DNA from: a virus
Virus record (IMG/VR): IMGVR_UViG_3300034198_033630
Coordinates: 1-32,538 of that record
Reading direction: 5' to 3' (one strand)
Length of the DNA stretch: 32,538 bases
A model generated the notes under the pieces. The model did not search any database. It saw nothing but the letters and a program-made list of their open reading frames with translations, and was not told where the DNA came from. Made by a program: the position numbers and the translations under genes. Positions 1 to 8,278 of the stretch are shown here, one piece after another (positions within the stretch are counted from its first letter, which is position 1; every line of letters starts with the position of its first letter).

Positions 1-243
1 CGTATAGGGCGCGAACAAGATGCCATTAGAAATTTGGTCGCTGCGAGCAAGCCTGATGTAAAATCTCCAGAAAAAGTTTCGGCAGCAAAAGGAGCGGCAA
101 AATCTCCACAAGATACTGGCGGTCATCCGCACGGAGGAATTCCATTCTTTTGCACTAAATGCCAAAAAACTATTTTAGAAGATTTATCTAGATTATTAGG
201 AGCGGACCCCAACGCAAACGCGGCAAGCTCTACAGGCAATTGA
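1..243 (+). CDS. C-terminal end of an unknown protein (5' truncated)
   Basis: Frame 1 is open from the first base to a TGA at 241-243, giving about 80 residues, so this is most likely the tail end of a gene that starts upstream. A TTG at 34 could be a start, but nothing like a ribosome binding site precedes it. The visible part is a Lys/Ala/Pro-rich linker, then a short segment with two histidines and a CxxC pair (HPHGGIPFFCTKC), then a short helix-like stretch and an Asn/Ala/Ser-rich end. The His/Cys spacing could bind a metal, but a single CxxC is weak evidence. I do not recognise the family. It sits 12 bases ahead of a tail gene in the same direction, so a structural or assembly role is plausible but inferred only from position. 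Confidence 0.5.
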   Translation, partial: RIGREQDAIRNLVAASKPDVKSPEKVSAAKGAAKSPQDTGGHPHGGIPFFCTKCQKTILEDLSRLLGADPNANAASSTGN

Positions 244-255
244 TAGGAAAAATAT

Positions 256-1173
256 ATGGTGACCATCAAAGATATTACTGATCTTAATGATTCTATCAAC
301 AATCTGAGCAATGTAAAAGAGCAAGGGTTCAGTGCCCCCAATGCGCCTGGCTCAGATGTAGGATTGCCATTCACCAAAGTTCCTTATGGCGTCACTGCGG
401 CTCAGAACAGTAAAAGACATTTAATTAATTGGTTTGTTCCGGATATGGGCGTCGTTAGAATGTATGTTAATCCGGAAAATATATCTTATTCTTTTAGAAA
501 AGCAATTCAAAATCGAAGAACCAAAGGCGGATATAATATTCAGTATTGGGGAGAGGAGCTTACTACAATAGCTCTTGCTGGAACCACTGGCAGCTCCGGC
601 GTAGAAGGAATAAACGCATTGTATGAAGTTTATCGTTCCGAACAATACGCCTTCGATGCTGTAGGACTAACTTTATCCAGTAATAATGCCGCAGAAAATT
701 TAGCAAACAACATTGTTGGTAAAGGCGCAAATTATATTGGAGGAAAAATAAGTGACGGCATTGGAGGCGGCTTTGGAGCCATTACTGGTGGAATTACTTC
801 GGCGCTTCTTTCTCCTGCATCTAATGCATTATCTCCTCGAAATTTACCTACCTTAGCCAATCATGCATTAACTGTGGAGATGTATTACATGGGCTGGGTA
901 TTCAGAGGCTACTTTAATAGTATTACTGTTCGAGAAACTACTGATTTATTGTTTTCCTATGATATATCATTTACAGCCACTCAAAGAAGAGGGTATAGAA
1001 CTAATTTCTTACCATGGCATAAAACACCAATTGGAGGAGGTGGAAATCTCGGAAGTCATTTTGATCAAGATTTTAACCCAGCTTCTGGTAATCTTGGTTC
1101 AGATTATAATCAATCAACTGGGACAGCAACCTCTTCCCAATATTCTTTTAATAAAAAAATTAATACAAGGTAA
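256..1173 (+). CDS. Putative phage tail/baseplate protein with glycine-rich insert
   Basis: This 305-residue protein begins at an ATG about 7 bases after AGGAAA. Residues about 55-135 contain the patch VRMYVNPENISYSF, then RRTKGGYNIQYWGEELTTI and ALYEVYRSEQYAFD. I associate this pattern with tail or baseplate proteins encoded just before the hub in large myoviruses, comparable in position to XkdP-like or tube-end proteins; that link comes from memory, not a search. A second conserved-looking part (HALTVEMYYMGWVFRGYF to FTATQRRGYRTN) follows. Between them, residues about 152-185 are very rich in Gly, Ala and Ile, with no charged residue in the second half, like a flexible or membrane-seeking segment. 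No LysM domain is obvious. The C-terminus is Gly/Asn/Ser-rich. The next gene starts 2 bases downstream, so the two are almost certainly co-expressed. Confidence 0.55.
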   Translation: MVTIKDITDLNDSINNLSNVKEQGFSAPNAPGSDVGLPFTKVPYGVTAAQNSKRHLINWFVPDMGVVRMYVNPENISYSFRKAIQNRRTKGGYNIQYWGEELTTIALAGTTGSSGVEGINALYEVYRSEQYAFDAVGLTLSSNNAAENLANNIVGKGANYIGGKISDGIGGGFGAITGGITSALLSPASNALSPRNLPTLANHALTVEMYYMGWVFRGYFNSITVRETTDLLFSYDISFTATQRRGYRTNFLPWHKTPIGGGGNLGSHFDQDFNPASGNLGSDYNQSTGTATSSQYSFNKKINTR

Positions 1174-1175
1174 TT

Positions 1176-4100
1176 ATGGGATTTTTAAGTGATTTAGGAA
1201 ATCAATTAGCTGACCAATTTTTAGGAGGAGAACTTCCAGAAGATCAAAGAACTTTAAGTGGTAAATTAGATGGTCAGCAAAATAATTTCGCTAAATTAGG
1301 AGATTTTGCCAAAAATATAGATCAATCTGCTCAAAGAAATTATCTTGAAGAAGGATATCTTCAAAATAATTACGGAACAGCTTCTGCTAAAATGATGGAA
1401 ATAAGTATGCAGGAGCCCAATGTAACTGTTTTAATAAAAAAGAAAATGTATTCTTCTTTAGCTGGAAACTTCGTTCCAGAATTTATGAATGAAGAAGAGA
1501 AGTTAGTTTTCTTGGCAATGGATAATTTATTTTTAAATAAATGCAAGCAGATATCCGCATATGAAAAATTATGCAAAATACAATTGGCTTCACAAAAAGT
1601 AGGCGAAATAGATGAACAAGTATTGCCTTTTATTATAGGATTGTCTGACTTTATTTCATCTACCACTATCAGTGGAGAGCCTGGAGAATTTAGTCAAACA
1701 GTTAGAAAAATAAAATCTATTTTCAATTACTCCGCTCCTAATTTTTACACTCAATGGATTGAAGATATTGTCACTCCATACTCTTTAAGATATGGGCGAG
1801 GCACCGGAGTAATTGAGTTAACTAATTTTACCAACGTATCCTGTAGCTGCTCTCTTTCTTCTGGAGGAATGTGCTCCATTGGAATTGATGATCCATATGA
1901 AATAATGACCGTCACGCCAATGGATATCGAATACGCCATTAGCGATACAATTAACGTCAATAACGCTTTTGAAAGTAAAAAAGGGTTCAGCTCTTCTATT
2001 TCTTTAGGCAAAGAAACTGCCGAAGATTTAGTTGAAAAAAAGATAGGTCAACTAAATCAAACAAGAAGATCTCGTGGCGCTTCAGAAATATCTTTTAAAA
2101 TTAATCCCGATACGGTTTATGGCAGAAGAGTAATTGCAATTGTAGATGTGACCGGGCAAGAAATAATTTTTGAACCAAGTAATCTTAATCTTAGCCAAGT
2201 AAAAGTAGCGGATCCATATCTCTTAGGGGGAGCCGTTCTAGGAGAGCAAGGACTATCGCCTCTAAGAAGTCGTCACAAAATATCCGCTGATTCTAATGTT
2301 CTAGCAGATGCTACAAACGAGCTAAATTTATTTTCTGACACCATTAACGCAATTTATACTAAAATAAAATTAGATAAAGCCACAATTAGAAATTATGATT
2401 TTGTGAATGGAGCTTCTGAGATAATAAATAATGTCAGAAGAAAATTAACATTTTATTTTTCTGGAAAAAATATAATCCAACCAATGGATACTGTAAATAT
2501 TTTTATGTCCAGCAAAACAAAATTTGACGGAAAAGTTATGTCCGGAATTCAAAATGCTTTTAATGGATTTGGATTGTTTACTAATTTTTCTAATACTATT
2601 TATGATATTAAAAATTCTTACAATAACTTTTTTCTACCCTCTAATAATTTAGATTTGCAAACAGAAAAGTCTATATTTTTAGGAAATACGGATATTCCTA
2701 ATTATCTCTGGAATATGTTAAGGTCCCAATTTACTAGTGAAAAAGAAGGGGCTCACGTATTTGCAGGCGTAGTGACGTCCGTAGGAAGTTCGTATAGTGG
2801 AGGTGTCTTTGGTGTCGATATAACCGCTAGAGATAATACTTATTATTTAGAACAAGGACGAGTAAACTTTAATCCCGGAGTAGATACCACGGCAGCTGGA
2901 ATGCTTTACGATCCACTAACTCCGTACAAGACTGGATTTGATCAGACCTATTCTTTAAATCAAAATTTAGAATTGTTAGATGAAAATCAAGCTCTCATTA
3001 ATTCTGGTTTAATAAGATTTTCTGCCGGAAATAATGCAGGGAGGGCGCCCTCATTACAATCATTGCACTCTGAAATTCAATATGGCAAAGCAGATTATAC
3101 TTTGCGAGGTAAAAAAATAATTTTTGCTCCAGATGGTCTTTTATATAAATGGAAAGAAGGAATTGGAATCTTAAGCTTAGGCGGCTCCTCCGATGAAATT
3201 TTTACTGAAGAGCATTATGGGCAACAAAGCTCTACCACCGAAGTGTTAGCCAACCAAGACGTCATGAACACAATTTCTTTGCTGGTTACTGGAACTCCTT
3301 ATAATTATCCTAATTATTTTAAGGCGGGAATTGATACGGGCGGACTAAATTTAAACAAAGACAATTCTCGTTTGGTAGCATCTAGATTATCTCAATTATC
3401 TTCAAATATACAAAAAAATAATTCTCTTTGGGGAAACTTTGTTCCTTTTAAAAATTTATCTATTGATGAGAAATCTTATACGGAAATGATTTCTTTGAGA
3501 ACGCAAGATTTAATTAAAGCCCAGGTAACGCTTCAAGAAAATTACAAATCCTTACAGGAGCTTCAATTTTCTATCATTGTTGCATCCTTGAACAATGATT
3601 CAACTATTAATCCTTCCGCAATAATGGAGCAAAATAAAGAAAAAATATCAAAATCTCAAAATATTTTGCAAGATCAAGAGCAGTCCTTTACTAATTTTTT
3701 AAAAACTGATAATTTTACTATTATTGGAAATGATATTTCTACTGATTATAATTATTATCTTAGCAAGGGAATTAATTATGAAGATCCTAATAATCGACGG
3801 GCGCTAAGAAGAAAAATAAATTTCTTAACAAGAAGACTATCTTGGGCTGTTCGGTCTAATCAAGATGTTAATTATTTTATAGTTGATGATTCCTATGATA
3901 AAAGCTATGATTTATCAGCCTTTGAAGCGGATATCGCTGGGCAAAAAATAGATCTCTATAATAACAGATATAGTACCGTATTAGAAAAAATAAAATCTGC
4001 CGCAAAGGTACTAGATTTAGAATTTTTTGCAGATACTCAGGGACATCTAAGAGTTAGAACTCCGCAATATAATAGAATGCCCAAGTCTGTTTTTTACAAA

Positions 4101-6179
4101 ATGCTTCAAAATAAAAACAGCAAAAGCAATATTCAAATATTTCCTCAATTTCTAAATAACCTATTCTTTAATCAAATACAATCTCTTTATAATAAAATTA
4201 CAGCTATTGAAGATGAGCTAAGAATATTTGCAGCTATTTCTGGTCAAAAAAATAATCGTACCGACGACACTCCCGTTATTAATTTTATTAAATCATCTAC
4301 ATCTAATGATTTGGGATCTCCGTTAGCCTCTCCAAATTCGGCAGGCAAAGCAAATTTTAATTTATTATCCGATCCATACAATGGAGAAATAAAGGGATTC
4401 GCTGAGTTGTACTCCTTTCTAGATTCTAATGGGAACATTAACTCAGACAGGACAGAAAGAGATGATAATTTTGAAAAAACAAAAAATTTAAATGGAATTT
4501 TAAAACCTCAATTAAATATTAAAAGCACTTTTGATTTAGGTGGTAGATTAAATAATTTTAGAAATACTGTTCTTAATTCTCAATTGCTTCAACAACAATT
4601 ACTGTCTACGCAGGAAGACGAAAGTAAGGATAAGCTAATTAATTATTTAATTGATAGAGTGTACAAAAAAATAGGAGTAAGAATTAAGCCACAAGATTAT
4701 ATTTATTCTAATTCTTATGGAGGGTCTTCTGAAGAATCTGGAAGTGTTATTGGGGAGGTAGTTTTTCCAAAATTTTACCAGGTAGATTCTTTTAAAATAA
4801 CAAATGAAATGGCTAAAAAAATCTTTGAAAGACAAAAAGCGATTAAGTCATTATATTCAGTAATTAAAAATGCATCAGAGCTAAATTCTTTAAATAATTC
4901 GGAAACAACAACTCAGTTACTATTTCCTTCCTCGACTACTTCCAGCCAAACATTTCCAGAAGCATTTGAATACCTGATTGAAGATGAGTCATATGATGAT
5001 TACGGTCCTGGGTCAGGTTCCAGATATATTATTAAAAATTCTCAAATTATTAATTATAATATAGATTCTAATGGGCCAGAATATACCTCTGTAAGAGTAA
5101 CTGGTCGGCTAGATAAAAATTTACCCAAATCTGCAACTCAATCTGGCGGACCTGGATTTGATTTTCTCCCTAACGGAGGTAATGCGCTTATCTCTTCAGA
5201 TGCAATTGATTATGATTTATGGAAAATGTATGGTCTCAAAGAGGCATCCGAAGTAGATATGCCATTCTTAACCAATCCACAGTCGCAAACTGGACCATTT
5301 GCAGCCGCCTTGTTATCAAGGCAAAGAAAAAATATAATTAAAGGATCGGTTACCGTTATTGGCAATGAGTTCTCCCAACCAGGAGAAGTTGTGTATTTAG
5401 AGCAAAAAGGAATGTTATTCTATGTAGAATCAGTAAGACATACTATTAGTATGGGAGGAGAGTTCGCAACCACTCTAGATCTTTCTTACGGACATTATCC
5501 TGGAGAATATATTCCAACTAATTTAGATATAGCCGGAAAAATGCTTTACAATAACAGAGACAATGTCACCATAGATAATAGAAAAAATTTGAACGTTGTC
5601 GACGGTACTGCGGTAGGTTGTTTCGTCCTAGATCCTCAAATAATTTTACAAAAAGGAACAACCGAAGAAATAAATCAAAAATTATTATCTGAAAAAACTC
5701 CTATTGGCAATACTAATTCTAATATTTTAAAACAAATATCTTCTGCTTTTGATAAAGCTATAAATTCAAATAATGATCCAAATTTTGACTTAGAATTAAG
5801 ATTAGTAATTTATGAAGATAAGGCTTTTAAAAAGTCAGATATCACAAAAAATTTCGCCAATTATATTAAATCAATTTTTGACGGAACTTCAACTTTTAAT
5901 GACGAGGATCCTTCGTTACTTAATTTTAGAAATAGATCTAGGGCAACGGTCACTGTCGCCCCAGCTGTAGATTTATCAAGTTCAAGCAGAAGGTCCAGCC
6001 CATCTAGATTTGCTTTTAATGCAGCCGATCAGCTTGCAAAAAAAGATACTTCCAGCATTACGCCAGCGGCAGACCCCAACGCAATCTCTAAAACTCCCGT
6101 AGAAATTGTGTATAAGAAAAAGAAATACTTAGTTGGATATATAATAGATTGCTTTATTAAACCCGTCCTTAGAAAATAA
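1176..6179 (+). CDS. Giant baseplate hub-like protein (gp27/gpD/XkdQ-type)
   Basis: This 1667-residue protein starts at an ATG after AAGG. Several segments match the hub fold at the centre of the baseplate. Residues about 209-245 form a beta region with CSCSLSSGGMC and IDDPYEIM. About 421-452 have a Lys-rich strand ending IIQPMDTVNIFM, and 525-555 include AGVVTSVGSSYSGGVFGVDI. About 935-970 carry AAKVLDLEFFADTQGHLRVR, and 1283-1315 carry IINYNIDSNGPEYTSVRVTG. About 1387-1447 end in YVESVRHTISMGGEFATTL and SYGHYPGEYIP. Residues about 775-850 look like a helical coiled coil. T4 gp27 and Bacillus XkdQ are only about 330-390 residues, so this protein is several times longer, with long insertions between recognisable blocks and a Ser/Arg-rich C-terminus. 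No lysozyme domain is visible. The spike gene follows one base after its stop, as expected for partners. The general role is fairly sure; domain limits are approximate. Confidence 0.75.
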   Translation: MGFLSDLGNQLADQFLGGELPEDQRTLSGKLDGQQNNFAKLGDFAKNIDQSAQRNYLEEGYLQNNYGTASAKMMEISMQEPNVTVLIKKKMYSSLAGNFVPEFMNEEEKLVFLAMDNLFLNKCKQISAYEKLCKIQLASQKVGEIDEQVLPFIIGLSDFISSTTISGEPGEFSQTVRKIKSIFNYSAPNFYTQWIEDIVTPYSLRYGRGTGVIELTNFTNVSCSCSLSSGGMCSIGIDDPYEIMTVTPMDIEYAISDTINVNNAFESKKGFSSSISLGKETAEDLVEKKIGQLNQTRRSRGASEISFKINPDTVYGRRVIAIVDVTGQEIIFEPSNLNLSQVKVADPYLLGGAVLGEQGLSPLRSRHKISADSNVLADATNELNLFSDTINAIYTKIKLDKATIRNYDFVNGASEIINNVRRKLTFYFSGKNIIQPMDTVNIFMSSKTKFDGKVMSGIQNAFNGFGLFTNFSNTIYDIKNSYNNFFLPSNNLDLQTEKSIFLGNTDIPNYLWNMLRSQFTSEKEGAHVFAGVVTSVGSSYSGGVFGVDITARDNTYYLEQGRVNFNPGVDTTAAGMLYDPLTPYKTGFDQTYSLNQNLELLDENQALINSGLIRFSAGNNAGRAPSLQSLHSEIQYGKADYTLRGKKIIFAPDGLLYKWKEGIGILSLGGSSDEIFTEEHYGQQSSTTEVLANQDVMNTISLLVTGTPYNYPNYFKAGIDTGGLNLNKDNSRLVASRLSQLSSNIQKNNSLWGNFVPFKNLSIDEKSYTEMISLRTQDLIKAQVTLQENYKSLQELQFSIIVASLNNDSTINPSAIMEQNKEKISKSQNILQDQEQSFTNFLKTDNFTIIGNDISTDYNYYLSKGINYEDPNNRRALRRKINFLTRRLSWAVRSNQDVNYFIVDDSYDKSYDLSAFEADIAGQKIDLYNNRYSTVLEKIKSAAKVLDLEFFADTQGHLRVRTPQYNRMPKSVFYKMLQNKNSKSNIQIFPQFLNNLFFNQIQSLYNKITAIEDELRIFAAISGQKNNRTDDTPVINFIKSSTSNDLGSPLASPNSAGKANFNLLSDPYNGEIKGFAELYSFLDSNGNINSDRTERDDNFEKTKNLNGILKPQLNIKSTFDLGGRLNNFRNTVLNSQLLQQQLLSTQEDESKDKLINYLIDRVYKKIGVRIKPQDYIYSNSYGGSSEESGSVIGEVVFPKFYQVDSFKITNEMAKKIFERQKAIKSLYSVIKNASELNSLNNSETTTQLLFPSSTTSSQTFPEAFEYLIEDESYDDYGPGSGSRYIIKNSQIINYNIDSNGPEYTSVRVTGRLDKNLPKSATQSGGPGFDFLPNGGNALISSDAIDYDLWKMYGLKEASEVDMPFLTNPQSQTGPFAAALLSRQRKNIIKGSVTVIGNEFSQPGEVVYLEQKGMLFYVESVRHTISMGGEFATTLDLSYGHYPGEYIPTNLDIAGKMLYNNRDNVTIDNRKNLNVVDGTAVGCFVLDPQIILQKGTTEEINQKLLSEKTPIGNTNSNILKQISSAFDKAINSNNDPNFDLELRLVIYEDKAFKKSDITKNFANYIKSIFDGTSTFNDEDPSLLNFRNRSRATVTVAPAVDLSSSSRRSSPSRFAFNAADQLAKKDTSSITPAADPNAISKTPVEIVYKKKKYLVGYIIDCFIKPVLRK

Positions 6180-6180
6180 A

Positions 6181-8268
6181 ATGAACGCTAGTAGTTTAAA
6201 ATTTACCCCACCTCCTGGATTAATTATTACCGGGAAGGTCACCGGAACCGTAGACGATTCTAGTAATAGAATTCCGTTAAGTATTTCCTTGGGCGGAAAA
6301 AAGAATTCTCAATACGATTTTTATTATACATATTCAGATAATAATGGCGTGCTTATTGGCGCCAAACCGCCGCCAAATACACCAGCCCTCATTCTGCAAG
6401 GACAAAGCAGTCAATATGTCCCTATTAAATATTACGCCACGAATCATGGTATTTTGCCGCAAAATTTAGTCCCAGGGCAGTTACTACTAAGAAGTAATCC
6501 GGAAAATAATATTTTATTAAGACAAAATGATATTATTTTAGGAAAATCAGAAAATAAAAGATTACTTCTTTATAATGGAGAATACGCATCTGATAATTGG
6601 TACGATAGTTCTAATAATAATTACAATTATCATTTTAATTTTTCTCAATCTTCTAGAAAAATTGATGGGGAAATAAGAAGAGAAATTGGTGAAACCAATT
6701 ATCCAGACAGTTTAAAACTAATTAAAGAAGATTTTTATAGAAACATACCGTCAATATCTTTATTTTCTTTCAATGATTTTAATTCTACAGAATTAAATGA
6801 GTTTGTTTCATTAAAAAGCCCCAATTTTACAGAAAATAGAGAAATTGTTTATGAGTTTTCCTACTCTTCTAATGTTTTAGATTTAAAATCTGAATCCGAA
6901 AATTATCTCTCGTCCTCAGAAAAAGCCAGCAAATCTTCGACCTTGCCAACGCTTAAAAAAGATAGGCGGGCGAGTAGGGCAGATACTCTGAGTTTAGGGT
7001 TAACTTCACCCAATTATTTAATGGAGTCAGTAAAAGGTACCGTAGTAGATATTTATGGAAATCTTTTAGATTTAAATAGATTCCCAATTAAAAATAAACT
7101 TAATGGAGATCTTCAATCTTCTCAAGCAGATAATTATTTTAAAATCAGGGAAAATCAAAGACGAGGAATAGCTTTTCATTTTGAAATAAATGCTAAAAAA
7201 GATCTTGGAAAACTCAATAATCCTCCCGACGTAAACGATACGTCGGACTATGCTCGCAGTAGAAGTAGATTTTTCGTTGACGTAGATAAAGAGGGTCAGT
7301 TCAAAATAAATATTCCCGCTTCTTCGGAGTCGGGAAATGTGCCCCTATTAACTCGATATGAGAATTATAATACGGTTGCCGCAGCAAATGATCCGTCTAT
7401 TAATCCAAATGAATTACTATTTCCCAGTGATGCGGTTGATGTTTTGCATGATTCATTTGCGGCAGGAATGGTTAATTTTAATTTAAAGTATGAAAGTAAA
7501 AAAGACCAAATAAAAAGCAAAGGTGGATATAATCGTGGATTAATTTCTATTAAAGATAAGGATGGTGCAGAAGTTTCGCCCATTGATAGAATCTCTAAAA
7601 AGATTACTGATGGAAATAATGTCTCTCATCTTGCTCATGGAACAGCTTATCACGATATTACTGCCACTTGTATTTCTCATCAACTTCCCGACCTTACAAA
7701 TTATCTTTATAATCCACCAGAAACACTTATTTTTCCAAATCAAGTCATCACCCATCCGATCGTCAGCGAATCTATAATTGTTGGTAAAAATGCCGGAGGT
7801 CGTAGCGGATCTATTAATTTAGATGGCTCCATCGAGCTTAATGTCGGAGCAAATACGATAGATAGACAGTCAATTTGGCTTGATACTGCCGGAGGAATGA
7901 TAGCTAATATAGGTAAAGATAAAAATAATATTAGTGCAGCTATTGGGATGGATGGTCAACTTCTATTGCAAGTAGGTGGATTCGGCATTAATGAAAGCCA
8001 AGATAGTAGGTTTGATAGCAAAGGGATAAACAATGCGTACACTTCTGGAGCCATTGATATTCGGGTTATAACGGAAGGAAACAATGCTACTGTTATTAGA
8101 ATAGATAAAACAGGGATATCCCTAATATCTCCAACCAAAATATTTATTGAGTCTAATGGGGAAATCGATATAAGATCTAATTCAAAGGTTTCTATTTCCG
8201 GAGAAATAGTTGAAATTGAAGGAAGGCGAGTCGAGAAAATAGCGCAAAGCCTAAATCCAACGATATAA
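6181..8268 (+). CDS. Baseplate central spike (gpV/gp5/VgrG-like, OB fold plus beta-helix)
   Basis: This 695-residue protein starts one base after the hub stop, with only a weak AGAAAATAAA before the ATG. The N-terminus (residues about 10-80: GLIITGKVTGTV, IPLSISLGG, then a proline-rich loop and PALILQGQ) resembles the OB-fold collar of T4 gp5, P2 gpV and VgrG. The last 150 residues are short repeating strands (GSINLDGSIELNVGANTI, IWLDTAGGMIANIG, AAIGMDGQLLLQVGG, ISPTKIFIESNGEIDIRS, VSISGEIVEIEG), typical of the intertwined trimeric beta-helix of membrane-puncturing needles. The middle (about 150-520) is unassigned. I see neither a gp5-type lysozyme domain nor a clear metal-binding tip motif. 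Its inferred job is to sit under the hub and pierce the cell envelope on contraction. Hub followed directly by spike supports the call. Confidence 0.75.
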   Translation: MNASSLKFTPPPGLIITGKVTGTVDDSSNRIPLSISLGGKKNSQYDFYYTYSDNNGVLIGAKPPPNTPALILQGQSSQYVPIKYYATNHGILPQNLVPGQLLLRSNPENNILLRQNDIILGKSENKRLLLYNGEYASDNWYDSSNNNYNYHFNFSQSSRKIDGEIRREIGETNYPDSLKLIKEDFYRNIPSISLFSFNDFNSTELNEFVSLKSPNFTENREIVYEFSYSSNVLDLKSESENYLSSSEKASKSSTLPTLKKDRRASRADTLSLGLTSPNYLMESVKGTVVDIYGNLLDLNRFPIKNKLNGDLQSSQADNYFKIRENQRRGIAFHFEINAKKDLGKLNNPPDVNDTSDYARSRSRFFVDVDKEGQFKINIPASSESGNVPLLTRYENYNTVAAANDPSINPNELLFPSDAVDVLHDSFAAGMVNFNLKYESKKDQIKSKGGYNRGLISIKDKDGAEVSPIDRISKKITDGNNVSHLAHGTAYHDITATCISHQLPDLTNYLYNPPETLIFPNQVITHPIVSESIIVGKNAGGRSGSINLDGSIELNVGANTIDRQSIWLDTAGGMIANIGKDKNNISAAIGMDGQLLLQVGGFGINESQDSRFDSKGINNAYTSGAIDIRVITEGNNATVIRIDKTGISLISPTKIFIESNGEIDIRSNSKVSISGEIVEIEGRRVEKIAQSLNPTI

Positions 8269-8278
8269 TATATAAAGT

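Noticed and set aside
123-2011. Minus-strand open frames (for example 123-377, 421-645, 1370-1666, 1751-2011)
   Set aside because: All lie opposite strongly supported + strand genes, are short, and show no recognisable motif or ribosome binding site.
7638-7682. Metal-binding histidine tip in the spike (HGTAYHD region)
   Set aside because: These histidines lie before the beta-helix and not at the C-terminal tip where the HxH iron site is expected.
1176-8268. Peptidoglycan-degrading (lysozyme) domain in hub or spike
   Set aside because: I looked for a catalytic Glu-type lysozyme or NlpC/CHAP pattern and found none; the long insertions do not show such motifs.
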